Assembly: GCA_022768465.1 (NCBI GenBank)
Contig: JALELZ010000002.1
Span: 62,001-126,000, forward strand
Length of the DNA: 64,000 nucleotides
Source: Lachnospiraceae bacterium
Lineage (GTDB): Bacteria > Bacillota > Clostridia > Lachnospirales > Lachnospiraceae
Direction of reading: 5' to 3'
Positions 34,612 to 42,784 of this stretch are shown piece after piece. The first letter of the stretch is position 1; the number at the start of each line of letters is the position of its first letter. The notes beneath the pieces were generated by a model. That model saw only the letters and a list, made by a program, of their open reading frames with translations, made no database searches and was not told the DNA's origin. The position numbers were made by a program, and so were the translations under genes.

Positions 34612-37248
34612 ATGCAGGTAAGAGGTGTAAATGAATTAAGACGTCTGTTCCTCGATTATTTTGAGAAGAACGGTCATCTTGTCATGAAAAGTTTTTCTTT
34701 GGTACCGCACAACGATAATTCGCTGCTGCTCATCAACTCGGGTATGGCTCCGCTTAAGCCTTATTTCACAGGGCAGGAGATACCGCCGAGAAACAGAGTT
34801 ACCACATGTCAGAAATGTATCCGTACAGGAGATATTGAGAATGTAGGTAAAACAGCAAGACACGGTACATTCTTCGAAATGCTCGGAAATTTCTCATTCG
34901 GAGATTATTTCAAGCATGAGGCTATTCCTTTTGCCTGGGACTTTCTTACAAAGGAAGTAGGCCTTGATCCTGACAGACTTTATCCATCAGTTTATGTAGA
35001 TGATGATGAGGCCTACAATATCTGGAAGGACGAGATGCATATCGATCCGTCACGTATTTACAAGTTCGGAAGAGAGGATAATTTCTGGGAGCACGGCGAA
35101 GGTGCCTGCGGACCTTGTTCAGAGATATATTATGACCGCGGCGAAAAATACGGTACAGGTCCTGAGGATGTTATGGGCGGCGAAGGTGACCGTTACGTTG
35201 AGGTATGGAATATAGTATTCTCACAGTTCAATAATGACGGACACGGCAATTATACAGAGCTTGCCAACAAGAACATAGACACAGGTATGGGTCTTGAAAG
35301 ACTTGCAATGGTCGTTCAGGATGAGGAGTCTATTTACACTGTTGATACAAACAGAGCAATACTTGATTATATAGCTGACATTTCTGGAGTTGTTTATCAT
35401 TCTGATCATGACAGCGACATTTCACTTCGTATCCTTACAGATCATGTTAAGTCAAGTACATTCATGATCTCAGACGGTATCATGCCTTCAAATGAGGGCA
35501 GAGGCTACGTATTAAGACGTATTATCAGAAGAGCTGTAAGACACGGAAGAAAATTAGGAATTACTAAGGACTTCATGCCTGAGATGGCTAAGAGAGTAAT
35601 TGAACTCAACAAGGACGGATATCCTGAGCTCTTTGAAAAGCAGGCAATGATCCTTACAGTACTCGCTGCCGAGGAAGATAAGTTCAATAAGACTATTGAT
35701 GGCGGTATGGATATCCTTAACGGCATGATAAGCGATATGGAAAAGAACGGAAAGACAGAGCTTGCAGGTGCTGACGCATTCAAGCTTTACGATACCTATG
35801 GTTTCCCATATGACCTTACAGACGAGATACTTGCCGATAAGGGATATACTGTTGACAGAGCAGGCTTTGATGCATGCATGAAGGAGCAGAAGGAAACTGC
35901 AAGAGCGCGCAGAAGCTTCTCAAATAAGTATACCGGTGCAGATGCCACAGTTTATGATCTTATTGATCCTTCAATAACATCAGAATTTACAGGCTATTCA
36001 CAGCTTACAGATAACGGTAAGATACTTGTTCTTACAACAGACGAAGAGATCACAGAGGCACTTTCAGAAGGTGAGCACGGAACTGTTATAACAGATAAGA
36101 CTCCTTTCTATGCTACCATGGGCGGCCAGGAAGGTGACGGCGGAATCATCATCGGAAAAGACGGTGAGTTCAAGGTTGAGCAGACAATTCACCTTTACGG
36201 CGGACGTATCGGACATGTCGGATATGTTACAAAGGGAATGATAAGCGTAGGTCAGGATGTTGAGCTTTCTGTTGATAAGGCACAGAGAGATGCTACAGCT
36301 AAGAATCACTCTGTTACACATCTTCTCCAGTATGCGTTAAGACAGGTGCTTGGAGAGCATGTTGAGCAGAATGGTGCTTTATATGATAAAGACAGAATGC
36401 GTTTTGACTTCACTCATTTCCAGGCTATGACAGCTGATGAAATCGAAAAGGTTGAGGCTATAGTTAATGCCGAGATAGCTGCTAATTACGAAGTTATCAC
36501 AAAGGTAATGTCTATAGATGAGGCAAGAAAGACCGGAGCTATGGCTCTTTTCGGTGAGAAATACGGCGAGGAAGTAAGAGTTGTTACTATGGGCGATTCC
36601 ATAGAGCTCTGCGGCGGTACTCATGTTAAGAGCACAGGTGAGATCGGATTCTTTAAGATCATCAGCGAATCAGGTATAGCTGCCGGCGTAAGACGTATAG
36701 AGGGTCTTACAGGCGCAAATCTTATGAATTACTACAAGGAGCTTGAAAAGGAGCTCAGCAGTGCTGCGGCTGTAATCAAGGCACAGCCTAAGGAGCTTGT
36801 TCATAAGCTTGAGCAGCTTAGTGAGGAATTAAAATCTCTTAAGTCAGAAAATGAGAGCCTTAAGGCAAAACTTGCCGGCAATTCGCTCGGTAATGCCTTA
36901 GATAATGCCATAGATGTAAATGGCATAAAGGTATTAAGCACAAAGGCTGATGCTGCAGATATCAATGCATTAAGAGCACTCAGTGATTCTCTTAAGGAAT
37001 CTCTCGGAGACAGCGTTGTGATCCTTGGAGCTGTGATCGAAGGCAAGGTAAGCCTTATAGCTTCTGCTACAGATGCAGCAGTCAAGAAAGGTGCGATGGC
37101 AGGAAATATCATCAAGGAGACAGCACCTATTATCGGCGGAAAGGGCGGCGGACGTCCTAATATGGCTCAGGCCGGAGGAAGTGATGCCGATAAGCTGGAT
37201 GAAGCACTCAATAAGGCTGTTGAGGTAGTAAAAGCACAGCTTGCTTGA
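34612..37248 (+). CDS. alaS: Alanyl-tRNA synthetase
   Basis: An 878-aa class II synthetase that charges tRNA-Ala. N-terminal catalytic motifs are present (RLFLDYFEKNGH, RVTTCQKCIRTGDIENVG, GMGLERLAMV). The editing domain has the zinc motifs HSVTHLL and CGGTH, and the C-terminal domain ends GGKGGGRPNMAQAGG. The start is placed at the ATG at 34612, where the family homology begins (GVNELRRLFL) and an AGAGG lies upstream. The open frame back to 34558 would start inside a leader hairpin without a ribosome binding site. Confidence 0.96.
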   Translation: MQVRGVNELRRLFLDYFEKNGHLVMKSFSLVPHNDNSLLLINSGMAPLKPYFTGQEIPPRNRVTTCQKCIRTGDIENVGKTARHGTFFEMLGNFSFGDYFKHEAIPFAWDFLTKEVGLDPDRLYPSVYVDDDEAYNIWKDEMHIDPSRIYKFGREDNFWEHGEGACGPCSEIYYDRGEKYGTGPEDVMGGEGDRYVEVWNIVFSQFNNDGHGNYTELANKNIDTGMGLERLAMVVQDEESIYTVDTNRAILDYIADISGVVYHSDHDSDISLRILTDHVKSSTFMISDGIMPSNEGRGYVLRRIIRRAVRHGRKLGITKDFMPEMAKRVIELNKDGYPELFEKQAMILTVLAAEEDKFNKTIDGGMDILNGMISDMEKNGKTELAGADAFKLYDTYGFPYDLTDEILADKGYTVDRAGFDACMKEQKETARARRSFSNKYTGADATVYDLIDPSITSEFTGYSQLTDNGKILVLTTDEEITEALSEGEHGTVITDKTPFYATMGGQEGDGGIIIGKDGEFKVEQTIHLYGGRIGHVGYVTKGMISVGQDVELSVDKAQRDATAKNHSVTHLLQYALRQVLGEHVEQNGALYDKDRMRFDFTHFQAMTADEIEKVEAIVNAEIAANYEVITKVMSIDEARKTGAMALFGEKYGEEVRVVTMGDSIELCGGTHVKSTGEIGFFKIISESGIAAGVRRIEGLTGANLMNYYKELEKELSSAAAVIKAQPKELVHKLEQLSEELKSLKSENESLKAKLAGNSLGNALDNAIDVNGIKVLSTKADAADINALRALSDSLKESLGDSVVILGAVIEGKVSLIASATDAAVKKGAMAGNIIKETAPIIGGKGGGRPNMAQAGGSDADKLDEALNKAVEVVKAQLA

Positions 37249-37286
37249 TAGATGACTTACCTATTGCAGGACGGTTTTGCGATTTA

Positions 37287-37324
37287 CATAAGCAAACAGT
37301 TGCACTGTTTTCTCAATGCTTATG
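37287..37324 (+). terminator. Stem-loop between alaS and the rubredoxin gene
   Basis: CATAAGC (37287-37293) pairs with GCTTATG (37318-37324), and inside it AAACAG (37294-37299) pairs with CTGTTT (37305-37310). The inner hairpin is followed by TCTC rather than a T-run, so it is a weak terminator or an mRNA-end stabiliser for alaS. Confidence 0.45.
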
Positions 37325-37361
37325 ATCCCGCATAAGGTATATCCTATACGGAGGTATACTG

Positions 37362-37517
37362 ATGAAATATATATGCTCAGTCTGCGGCTGGGAGTACGAT
37401 GAAGCTGATGGATTTACAGACAGCGGTATCGCTCCGGGTACAAAATTTGAAGATCTTCCGGATGATTTTGAATGTCCGCTCTGTGGTGTAGGTAAGGATA
37501 AGTTCAAAAAAGAATAA
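37362..37517 (+). CDS. Rubredoxin (51 aa)
   Basis: A short gene encoding a complete rubredoxin, a one-iron electron carrier. The four iron ligands are C5, C8, C38 and C41 in the pairs CSVCG and CPLCG. The family core GWEYDEADG, the Gly-rich turn [16 protein letters not shown] and the KDKF end are all present. A strong GGAGGT site precedes the ATG. Rubredoxins in anaerobes typically pass electrons to oxygen- and peroxide-detoxifying flavoproteins; no such partner is adjacent. A terminator follows directly. Confidence 0.95.
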   Translation: MKYICSVCGWEYDEADGFTDSGIAPGTKFEDLPDDFECPLCGVGKDKFKKE

Positions 37518-37524
37518 TTAATAC

Positions 37525-37560
37525 ATACGGAGGAACCTCAGAGGTTCCTTCGTGTATTTT
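37525..37560 (+). terminator. Terminator of the rubredoxin gene
   Basis: AGGAACC (37531-37537) pairs perfectly with GGTTCCT (37543-37549) around TCAGA. Outer bases ATACGG and CGTGTAT extend the stem, and TTTT follows. Confidence 0.7.
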
Positions 37561-37576
37561 CTGCGGAGGATATTAA

Positions 37577-38149
37577 ATGAAGCTGTTAGAGGACAGGATC
37601 AGACAGGATGGAATAGTTATCGGTGACGATATTCTTAAGGTGGATAATTTTCTTAATCATCAGATGGATCCACAGCTCTTTGAAGCAATGGCAAAAGAGT
37701 GGAAAAGACTGTTTGAAGGAGTTGATATCAATAAAATACTTACTATTGAGGCATCAGGTATAGGTATAGCATGTATAGCAGGCCTCGAATTCGGATGTCC
37801 GGTAGTTTTCGGAAAAAAGAGCCGGTCAAGAAACACACCGGAGGATGTTTATTCTGCTGAGGTGCGTTCATTCACAAGAGGAACCGTAAATACGGTTACT
37901 GTTTCAAAGAAATATCTCGGACCTCAGGACAGAGTTCTTGTGATCGATGACTTCATGGCTACCGGCGAAGCGTCAGAAGGCCTTATCAGGATAGTTAAGG
38001 AAGCAGGTGCAACACTCTGCGGAGTTGGAATAGCTATTGAAAAAGCATTTCAGGACGGAGGAGATAAACTCAGAAGTGAAGGTATCAGAGTTGAGTCTCT
38101 TGCACGCATAGCATCAATGAATGAAAAGGATGGCATCACTTTCAAATAA
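37577..38149 (+). CDS. xpt: Xanthine phosphoribosyltransferase
   Basis: A 190-aa purine salvage enzyme that makes XMP from xanthine and PRPP. The PRPP-binding motif VLVIDDFMATGEAS is intact, and the N-terminus MKLLEDRIRQDGIVIGDDILKVD and NHQMDPQL are typical of Xpt. A GGAGG site precedes the ATG. In many Firmicutes xpt follows a purine riboswitch; here only about 17 bases separate it from a terminator, so no aptamer is present and no clear promoter is seen. Confidence 0.93.
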   Translation: MKLLEDRIRQDGIVIGDDILKVDNFLNHQMDPQLFEAMAKEWKRLFEGVDINKILTIEASGIGIACIAGLEFGCPVVFGKKSRSRNTPEDVYSAEVRSFTRGTVNTVTVSKKYLGPQDRVLVIDDFMATGEASEGLIRIVKEAGATLCGVGIAIEKAFQDGGDKLRSEGIRVESLARIASMNEKDGITFK

Positions 38150-38197
38150 AAGCTTGATTTTGTACGTGATTTTGAATTTAATTTCAATTAAAATCAC

Positions 38198-38226
38198 TTG
38201 CATATAGCTGATGTTTGTGCTATAAA
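38198..38226 (+). promoter_or_regulatory. Promoter for rpsU
   Basis: TTGCAT (38198-38203), 17-base spacer, TATAAA (38221-38226). The start falls near 38233, the first base of the leader hairpin. Confidence 0.7.
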
Positions 38227-38232
38227 TATTCA

Positions 38233-38288
38233 CAGTGCAATTTAACCCCGCACTGAGTGGCATGTATAAACAGATACAGAAACTGCCA
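38233..38288 (+). promoter_or_regulatory. Structured leader of rpsU
   Basis: Hairpin 1: CAGTGC (38233-38238) with GCACTG (38250-38255). Hairpin 2: TGGCA-TGTAT (38258-38267) with ATACA (38274-38278) and TGCCA (38284-38288), leaving a GAAAC bulge. They lie just before the ribosome binding site. Autoregulation by S21 would fit, but I know no described leader of this form. Confidence 0.45.
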
Positions 38289-38309
38289 TCGGAGGGAGGT
38301 AAGGGGTCT

Positions 38310-38486
38310 TTGTCAAACGTAATAGTTAAAGAGAATGAATCCTTGGATTCAGCCCTTCGCAGATTTAAGAGAAACTGCGCAAAGGCAGGTATCCAGCAGG
38401 AGATTCGTAAAAGAGAACATTACGAGAAGCCAAGCGTAAGACGTAAGAAGAAGTCTGAAGCAGCTAGAAAGCGTAAGTACAACTAA
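38310..38486 (+). CDS. rpsU: Ribosomal protein S21
   Basis: A 58-aa basic protein of the small ribosomal subunit, involved in translation initiation. The sequence [20 protein letters not shown] and the Arg/Lys-rich end [15 protein letters not shown] are diagnostic. The TTG start at 38310 gives the standard S21 length and has GGAGGT nine bases upstream; longer in-frame starts (including an ATG at 38262) fall inside the leader hairpins. A terminator follows. Confidence 0.95.
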   Translation: MSNVIVKENESLDSALRRFKRNCAKAGIQQEIRKREHYEKPSVRRKKKSEAARKRKYN

Positions 38487-38494
38487 GTAAAATA

Positions 38495-38525
38495 GCCTCA
38501 ATTCCTCTGGAGTTGGGGCAATTTT
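38495..38525 (+). terminator. Terminator of rpsU
   Basis: GCCTCAA (38495-38501) pairs with TTGGGGC (38513-38519), with one wobble, followed by AATTTTAA. The T-run is short, so some read-through into phoH is likely. Confidence 0.6.
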
Positions 38526-38577
38526 AATGTTTAAAGTAAATTATCAGGACCGGTAGGGTTTTGATATCGGTATAGAA

Positions 38578-39561
38578 ATGCAGACAGAGATAGAAAAAAG
38601 CATACCTATTGAACATATAAGAAATATTTTCGGAGATTTCGACAGATTTGTTAAAAAAATTGAAAGAGCCTTCTCCGTTGACATAACAGAGAGGAACGGT
38701 GCCGTTAAGATAAACGGAAGCCAGGATGCCTGTGAGCGCGCGGCAAATGTACTGGACGGATTACTTAAGCTAAGTGAGAACAACGGCCAGATAAACGAGC
38801 AGCAGGTTGACTATATTATTTCTTTAAGTCTTGAGGAACTGGGACATGAAAAGGATATTGCAGAGATAGATAAAGATATTATCTGCCGAAGCATCACAGG
38901 ACGTCCAATCAAGCCAAAGACTATCGGTCAGAAGCATTACGTCGATCTCATCAGAACCAAAATGATCACCTTCGGCATAGGTCCTGCAGGAACCGGAAAG
39001 ACCTATCTTGCTATGGCTCTTGCTATTAAGGCTTTTAAGGCACAGGAGGTTCAGCGCATTATCCTTACTCGTCCTGCTATTGAAGCAGGTGAGAAGCTTG
39101 GCTTTTTACCGGGAGATCTTCAGCAGAAGATAGATCCGTATCTCAGACCGCTTTATGATGCACTCTATAATATTATGGGCGCTGATTCATTTGCTGCAAA
39201 CCAGGAAAAGGGACTTATTGAGGTTGCTCCGCTGGCATATATGCGAGGAAGAACGCTTGATAATGCTTTTATCATTCTTGACGAAGCACAGAATACAACA
39301 CCTGCGCAGATGAAGATGTTCCTTACACGTATCGGATTCGGATCAAAGGTCATTGTTACAGGAGACCTTACTCAGAAGGATCTTGAGAAAGGACAGACAT
39401 CAGGCCTTGAGGTTGCTTTAAAGGTGCTTTCAAAAATAGATGACATTGGTTTTGCTGAGCTTACGAGTGCTGACGTTGTAAGACATCCTCTTGTACAGAA
39501 GATTGTCAAGGCATATGATGATTATGAGGCGAAGATAAATGACTATAAGCATAGAAAATGA
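38578..39561 (+). CDS. phoH: PhoH-family ATPase
   Basis: A 327-aa cytoplasmic P-loop ATPase. An N-terminal KH-like region (about 10-70) precedes the PhoH domain, with Walker A GPAGTGKTYLA (about 135-145), TRPAIEAGEKLGFLPGDL and Walker B AFIILDEAQNTTPAQMK. PhoH proteins are linked to RNA metabolism and are usually found beside ybeY, as here (23-base overlap). The yqfC and yqfD genes that often precede phoH in spore formers are absent; rpsU is upstream instead. Confidence 0.93.
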   Translation: MQTEIEKSIPIEHIRNIFGDFDRFVKKIERAFSVDITERNGAVKINGSQDACERAANVLDGLLKLSENNGQINEQQVDYIISLSLEELGHEKDIAEIDKDIICRSITGRPIKPKTIGQKHYVDLIRTKMITFGIGPAGTGKTYLAMALAIKAFKAQEVQRIILTRPAIEAGEKLGFLPGDLQQKIDPYLRPLYDALYNIMGADSFAANQEKGLIEVAPLAYMRGRTLDNAFIILDEAQNTTPAQMKMFLTRIGFGSKVIVTGDLTQKDLEKGQTSGLEVALKVLSKIDDIGFAELTSADVVRHPLVQKIVKAYDDYEAKINDYKHRK

Positions 39562-40048
39562 ATATGAAGGAGTCCTTCCGAAGGAGCTTTCAGAGGAAAA
39601 TATCAAAAGAATCGCTCATGAGGTCATAAATAAGGCTCTTGATTATGAAAACTGTCCTTATGAGGCAGAGGTTGAGCTTATAATAACTGATGATGACAGT
39701 ATAAAAAAGCTTAACAGGGAACACAGAGAGCTTGATAAGAGCACTGATGTACTCAGTTTTCCGCTCATTGATTATGTTTTACCGGCAGACTTTGAAGGCT
39801 TTGATGACATGGATGATCTGTTTAATCCGGACAGCGGAGAGCTTATGCTCGGAGATATCGTTATTTCCGCAGATCATTGTATAGCTCAGGCTGCAGAATA
39901 CGGACACGGGATCACAAGGGAATTTGCATTTCTGATAGCTCATAGTATGCTGCACCTTATGGGTTATGATCACATGACTCCTGAGGAAGCTGCTGAGATG
40001 GAGCGCCGTCAGGAGGCCATCCTTACAGAGCTTAATTACACCAGATGA
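39539..40048 (+). CDS. ybeY: Endoribonuclease YbeY (16S rRNA maturation)
   Basis: A 169-aa zinc-dependent RNase. The HSMLHLMGYDH motif (about 145-155) supplies the three His ligands. STDVLSFPL and GDIVISADH are further family motifs. It overlaps phoH by 23 bases and the next gene by four (ATGA), so the three are co-translated. YbeY processes the 16S rRNA 3' end and takes part in ribosome quality control. The dgkA and era genes that often follow it are not here. Confidence 0.94.
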   Translation: MTISIENEYEGVLPKELSEENIKRIAHEVINKALDYENCPYEAEVELIITDDDSIKKLNREHRELDKSTDVLSFPLIDYVLPADFEGFDDMDDLFNPDSGELMLGDIVISADHCIAQAAEYGHGITREFAFLIAHSMLHLMGYDHMTPEEAAEMERRQEAILTELNYTR

Positions 40049-41736
40049 AAAACGATATTAAAACAAGAAATTTTATTACACAGGGCAGTATATTAGCCAT
40101 AACCGGCATAATCTGCAGAATTATAGGAATGCTTTACCGCATTCCTCTTATTGACGTTATAGGAACCGAAGGAAACGGTTACTATACATCAGCTTACAGC
40201 ATTTACAATATTCTTTTGATCTTAAGCTCATATTCACTTCCTACAGCTATATCAAAGGTAATTTCTGTGAGACTTGCCAATGAGCGTTATGAGGACGTCA
40301 AAAATGTTCTTAGAGTAGCATTTTTATATGCAACACTTATAGGTGCTGTAATGTGTGCCGTTATGTTTTTTGGAAGCGGACCGATAGCAAAGGTCATGGA
40401 AAAACCGTTTTGTGCCTATGCATTAAGAACGCTTGCGCCGACTATCTGGATTATGGCCTATTTAGGAGTGCTCAGAGGATATTTCCAGGGAACAGGAAAT
40501 ATGGTACCTACGGCGATTTCGCAGATAATAGAGCAGATCATAAACGCTGTTGTATCTATAGTTATGGCTGTGATCCTTTTTGATTACGGTACAAAAGCTA
40601 ATCTTATATATAATGAGACTGAATACAGCTATGCATACGGCGCTGCCGGAGGAACTATAGGTACAGGAGCAGGTGCTCTTATCGCACTCTTGTTCTTTAT
40701 CATCATGATGCTTCTTTACGGAAGACTTCCTGAAGAAAAGCTTATGACAAGGACAGAGGACGGAAGGACAAGAAGAGCGAGAACACGCAGACGAGAATCC
40801 TTCGGAAGCATTGCCGGAGTACTGATACTTACATTACTTCCTATTCTTGTAAGTTCCACAGTTTATAATATCAGTACAGTCCTTGATGATTTTATATTCA
40901 GCCGTGTTCTGGCATCACTCGGACTTGCAGGATCTGTCGTATTTATGTGGGGTATCTTCGGAGAATATCGAATTCTTTTTAATATTCCTGTTGCCATGGC
41001 TAATTCGATAGGCTCGTCCGTTATTCCTTCGCTTACGAATGCTGTAGCAGAAAAGGACAAAAAGCTTGTCGTACAAAAAATCAAGCTGAGTATTCAGTTT
41101 GTAATGCTTATATCAATTCCGGCAGCCGCAGGACTTTTTGCACTTGCTTCACCGGTATGTGACCTTTTGTTTTCAAACAGCAATAATACTGTGCTCATAA
41201 AGGTATTAAGAGTCGGAAGCCCGGCTATAGTACTGTTTTCACTTTCAACTATATCTAACGGAATACTTCAGGGTCTCGGCTATCTGTCAGAGCCGCTTAA
41301 GAATGCCTTTATTTCGCTTGTGATACATGTTGTTGTGCTTATAGCGCTGCTTTATGTTATGCCGAATATATATGCCGTAATACTGGCAAATACGGTATTT
41401 GCGTTGATCGTATGTCTGCTTAATTCACACTGTATGCATAAGCATGTCCGTTTCAGGATAAGAGGCTATAAAACCTTTGTGGTTCCGCTTATTGCTTCGG
41501 CTGTAATGGGAGCAGCAGTCTACGGAGTATCGGCATTTTTACTTAATTTTATGCCTGACAACATCAGCGGAGGCAGACTGTCTCTTGTATTTGTTGTCTG
41601 CATCTGCATACTGATAGCAGTGCCTATATACTTTGTTCTGCTCATTCAGCTGAGAGCATTTACAAAGGCAGAGCTCATTGAAATGCCTATGGGACTCAGG
41701 CTTTATCGACTTCTCCACAGACTTTCTCTCATGTGA
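40045..41736 (+). CDS. MOP-superfamily flippase (SpoVB/MurJ-like)
   Basis: A 563-aa membrane protein with about 14 hydrophobic helices, a polysaccharide/lipid II flippase-type transporter. Family stretches include GSILAITGIICRIIGMLYRIPL and LRGYFQGTGNMVPTAISQIIEQ. A loop of basic residues (RTRRARTRRRES, about 245-260) separates the two halves. The ATG overlaps the ybeY stop. Likely cargo is lipid II or another undecaprenyl-linked precursor. SpoVB is the closest-looking family, but homologues occur in non-sporulating Clostridia. Confidence 0.85.
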   Translation: MKNDIKTRNFITQGSILAITGIICRIIGMLYRIPLIDVIGTEGNGYYTSAYSIYNILLILSSYSLPTAISKVISVRLANERYEDVKNVLRVAFLYATLIGAVMCAVMFFGSGPIAKVMEKPFCAYALRTLAPTIWIMAYLGVLRGYFQGTGNMVPTAISQIIEQIINAVVSIVMAVILFDYGTKANLIYNETEYSYAYGAAGGTIGTGAGALIALLFFIIMMLLYGRLPEEKLMTRTEDGRTRRARTRRRESFGSIAGVLILTLLPILVSSTVYNISTVLDDFIFSRVLASLGLAGSVVFMWGIFGEYRILFNIPVAMANSIGSSVIPSLTNAVAEKDKKLVVQKIKLSIQFVMLISIPAAAGLFALASPVCDLLFSNSNNTVLIKVLRVGSPAIVLFSLSTISNGILQGLGYLSEPLKNAFISLVIHVVVLIALLYVMPNIYAVILANTVFALIVCLLNSHCMHKHVRFRIRGYKTFVVPLIASAVMGAAVYGVSAFLLNFMPDNISGGRLSLVFVVCICILIAVPIYFVLLIQLRAFTKAELIEMPMGLRLYRLLHRLSLM

Positions 41737-41740
41737 TATA

Positions 41741-42784
41741 ATGAGCGTTATGGATAAAAAAAGAAGGATACTGATAATAGGAGCAGGAGCGTCAGGAATG
41801 TCTGCGGCTTTGAGCGCTGCCAGAAACGGAGCAATTGTTACTGTTGCGGAGCATAACAGTGAAGCCGGAAAAAAGATCCTTATAACAGGAAACGGGAGAT
41901 GCAATTATACAAATACCTTCGTCTCACCTGAGCATTACAGGTGTAATGATAAGGCACTTATTGGAAGTGTATTAGCTTCATTTGGGTATGATGACTGCAT
42001 AAAGCTGTTTAAAAGCCTTGGGATAGAGCCAAATGTCATTCATTACCGTTTTGATGAGAGCGGCTATGTCTACCCGAAGGACGGCGGTGCAGCTTTATTG
42101 AGAGATGCTCTTTACAAGGGCTGTCTTGATGAGGGCGTGAGCTTCTTATTTAATACAGATGCTGTTGATCTGTCTATCGTTAAAAATGAGGATGTATTCA
42201 ATACATCTATAGGGGAATTTGATGCTGTCATTATTGCTGCAGGATCAAATGCATATCCTGTAACAGGTTCTGACAGCTCTGTTTATCCGATACTTAAACA
42301 GTTTGATCTTGGATTTAAGCCTTTCCTTCCCGCACTTTGTGCACTTTATTCCAAATCACCTTTATTAAAGGAGCTTAAAGGAAAAAGAGTTGAAGGAAGT
42401 ATTTCCCTTGTCATAGGTGAAGATAGGTCCTACACTGCCGCAGGAGAGATACAGTTTAACGAGCACAGCATTTCAGGCATTCCGGTGATGCAGCTTTCAG
42501 GCTATGCTGCAGGCGCATTAAAGGAGAAAAAAAGCTGCAGACTGATTTTTGAAGGCAATAGCTTTGAAATACACCGAACCGCAGGCTTTGACAGAGCTCA
42601 GTGCTGTTCCGGTGGTATAGATACAGATGAAATAATTAATGAAACGCTTGAATCAAGGAGATGCAGCGGAATTTATTTCTGCGGTGAGCTCATAGATGCA
42701 TATGGAGAATGCGGAGGCTACAATCTGCATTTTGCATGGGCAAGCGGCTTTGTCGCCGGAAGGAGTGCGGCTTTAGGTAAATGA
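41741..42784 (+). CDS. BaiN/HI0933-like flavoprotein with a deleted middle domain
   Basis: A 347-aa FAD-binding protein. The N-terminal dinucleotide fold GAGASGMSAALSAARNG, the family motif KKILITGNGRCNYTN and the C-terminal YFCGELIDAYGECGGYNLHFAWASG are all present. Relatives such as YtfP are about 400-420 aa; here only about 15 residues separate the SGIPVMQLSGYAAG block from FDRAQCCSGGID, so roughly 80 residues of the helical insertion are missing. The start is one of two in-frame ATGs (41741 or 41750), without a clear ribosome binding site. The stop overlaps the next gene by four bases. Confidence 0.85.
   Translation: MSVMDKKRRILIIGAGASGMSAALSAARNGAIVTVAEHNSEAGKKILITGNGRCNYTNTFVSPEHYRCNDKALIGSVLASFGYDDCIKLFKSLGIEPNVIHYRFDESGYVYPKDGGAALLRDALYKGCLDEGVSFLFNTDAVDLSIVKNEDVFNTSIGEFDAVIIAAGSNAYPVTGSDSSVYPILKQFDLGFKPFLPALCALYSKSPLLKELKGKRVEGSISLVIGEDRSYTAAGEIQFNEHSISGIPVMQLSGYAAGALKEKKSCRLIFEGNSFEIHRTAGFDRAQCCSGGIDTDEIINETLESRRCSGIYFCGELIDAYGECGGYNLHFAWASGFVAGRSAALGK

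Noticed and set aside
37518-37576. Purine riboswitch before xpt
   Set aside because: The gap is short and is filled by a terminator. No purine aptamer core was found.
38235-38309. Longer S21 protein starting in the leader
   Set aside because: It would translate through two hairpins. The TTG at 38310 gives the standard 58-residue protein and has the ribosome binding site.
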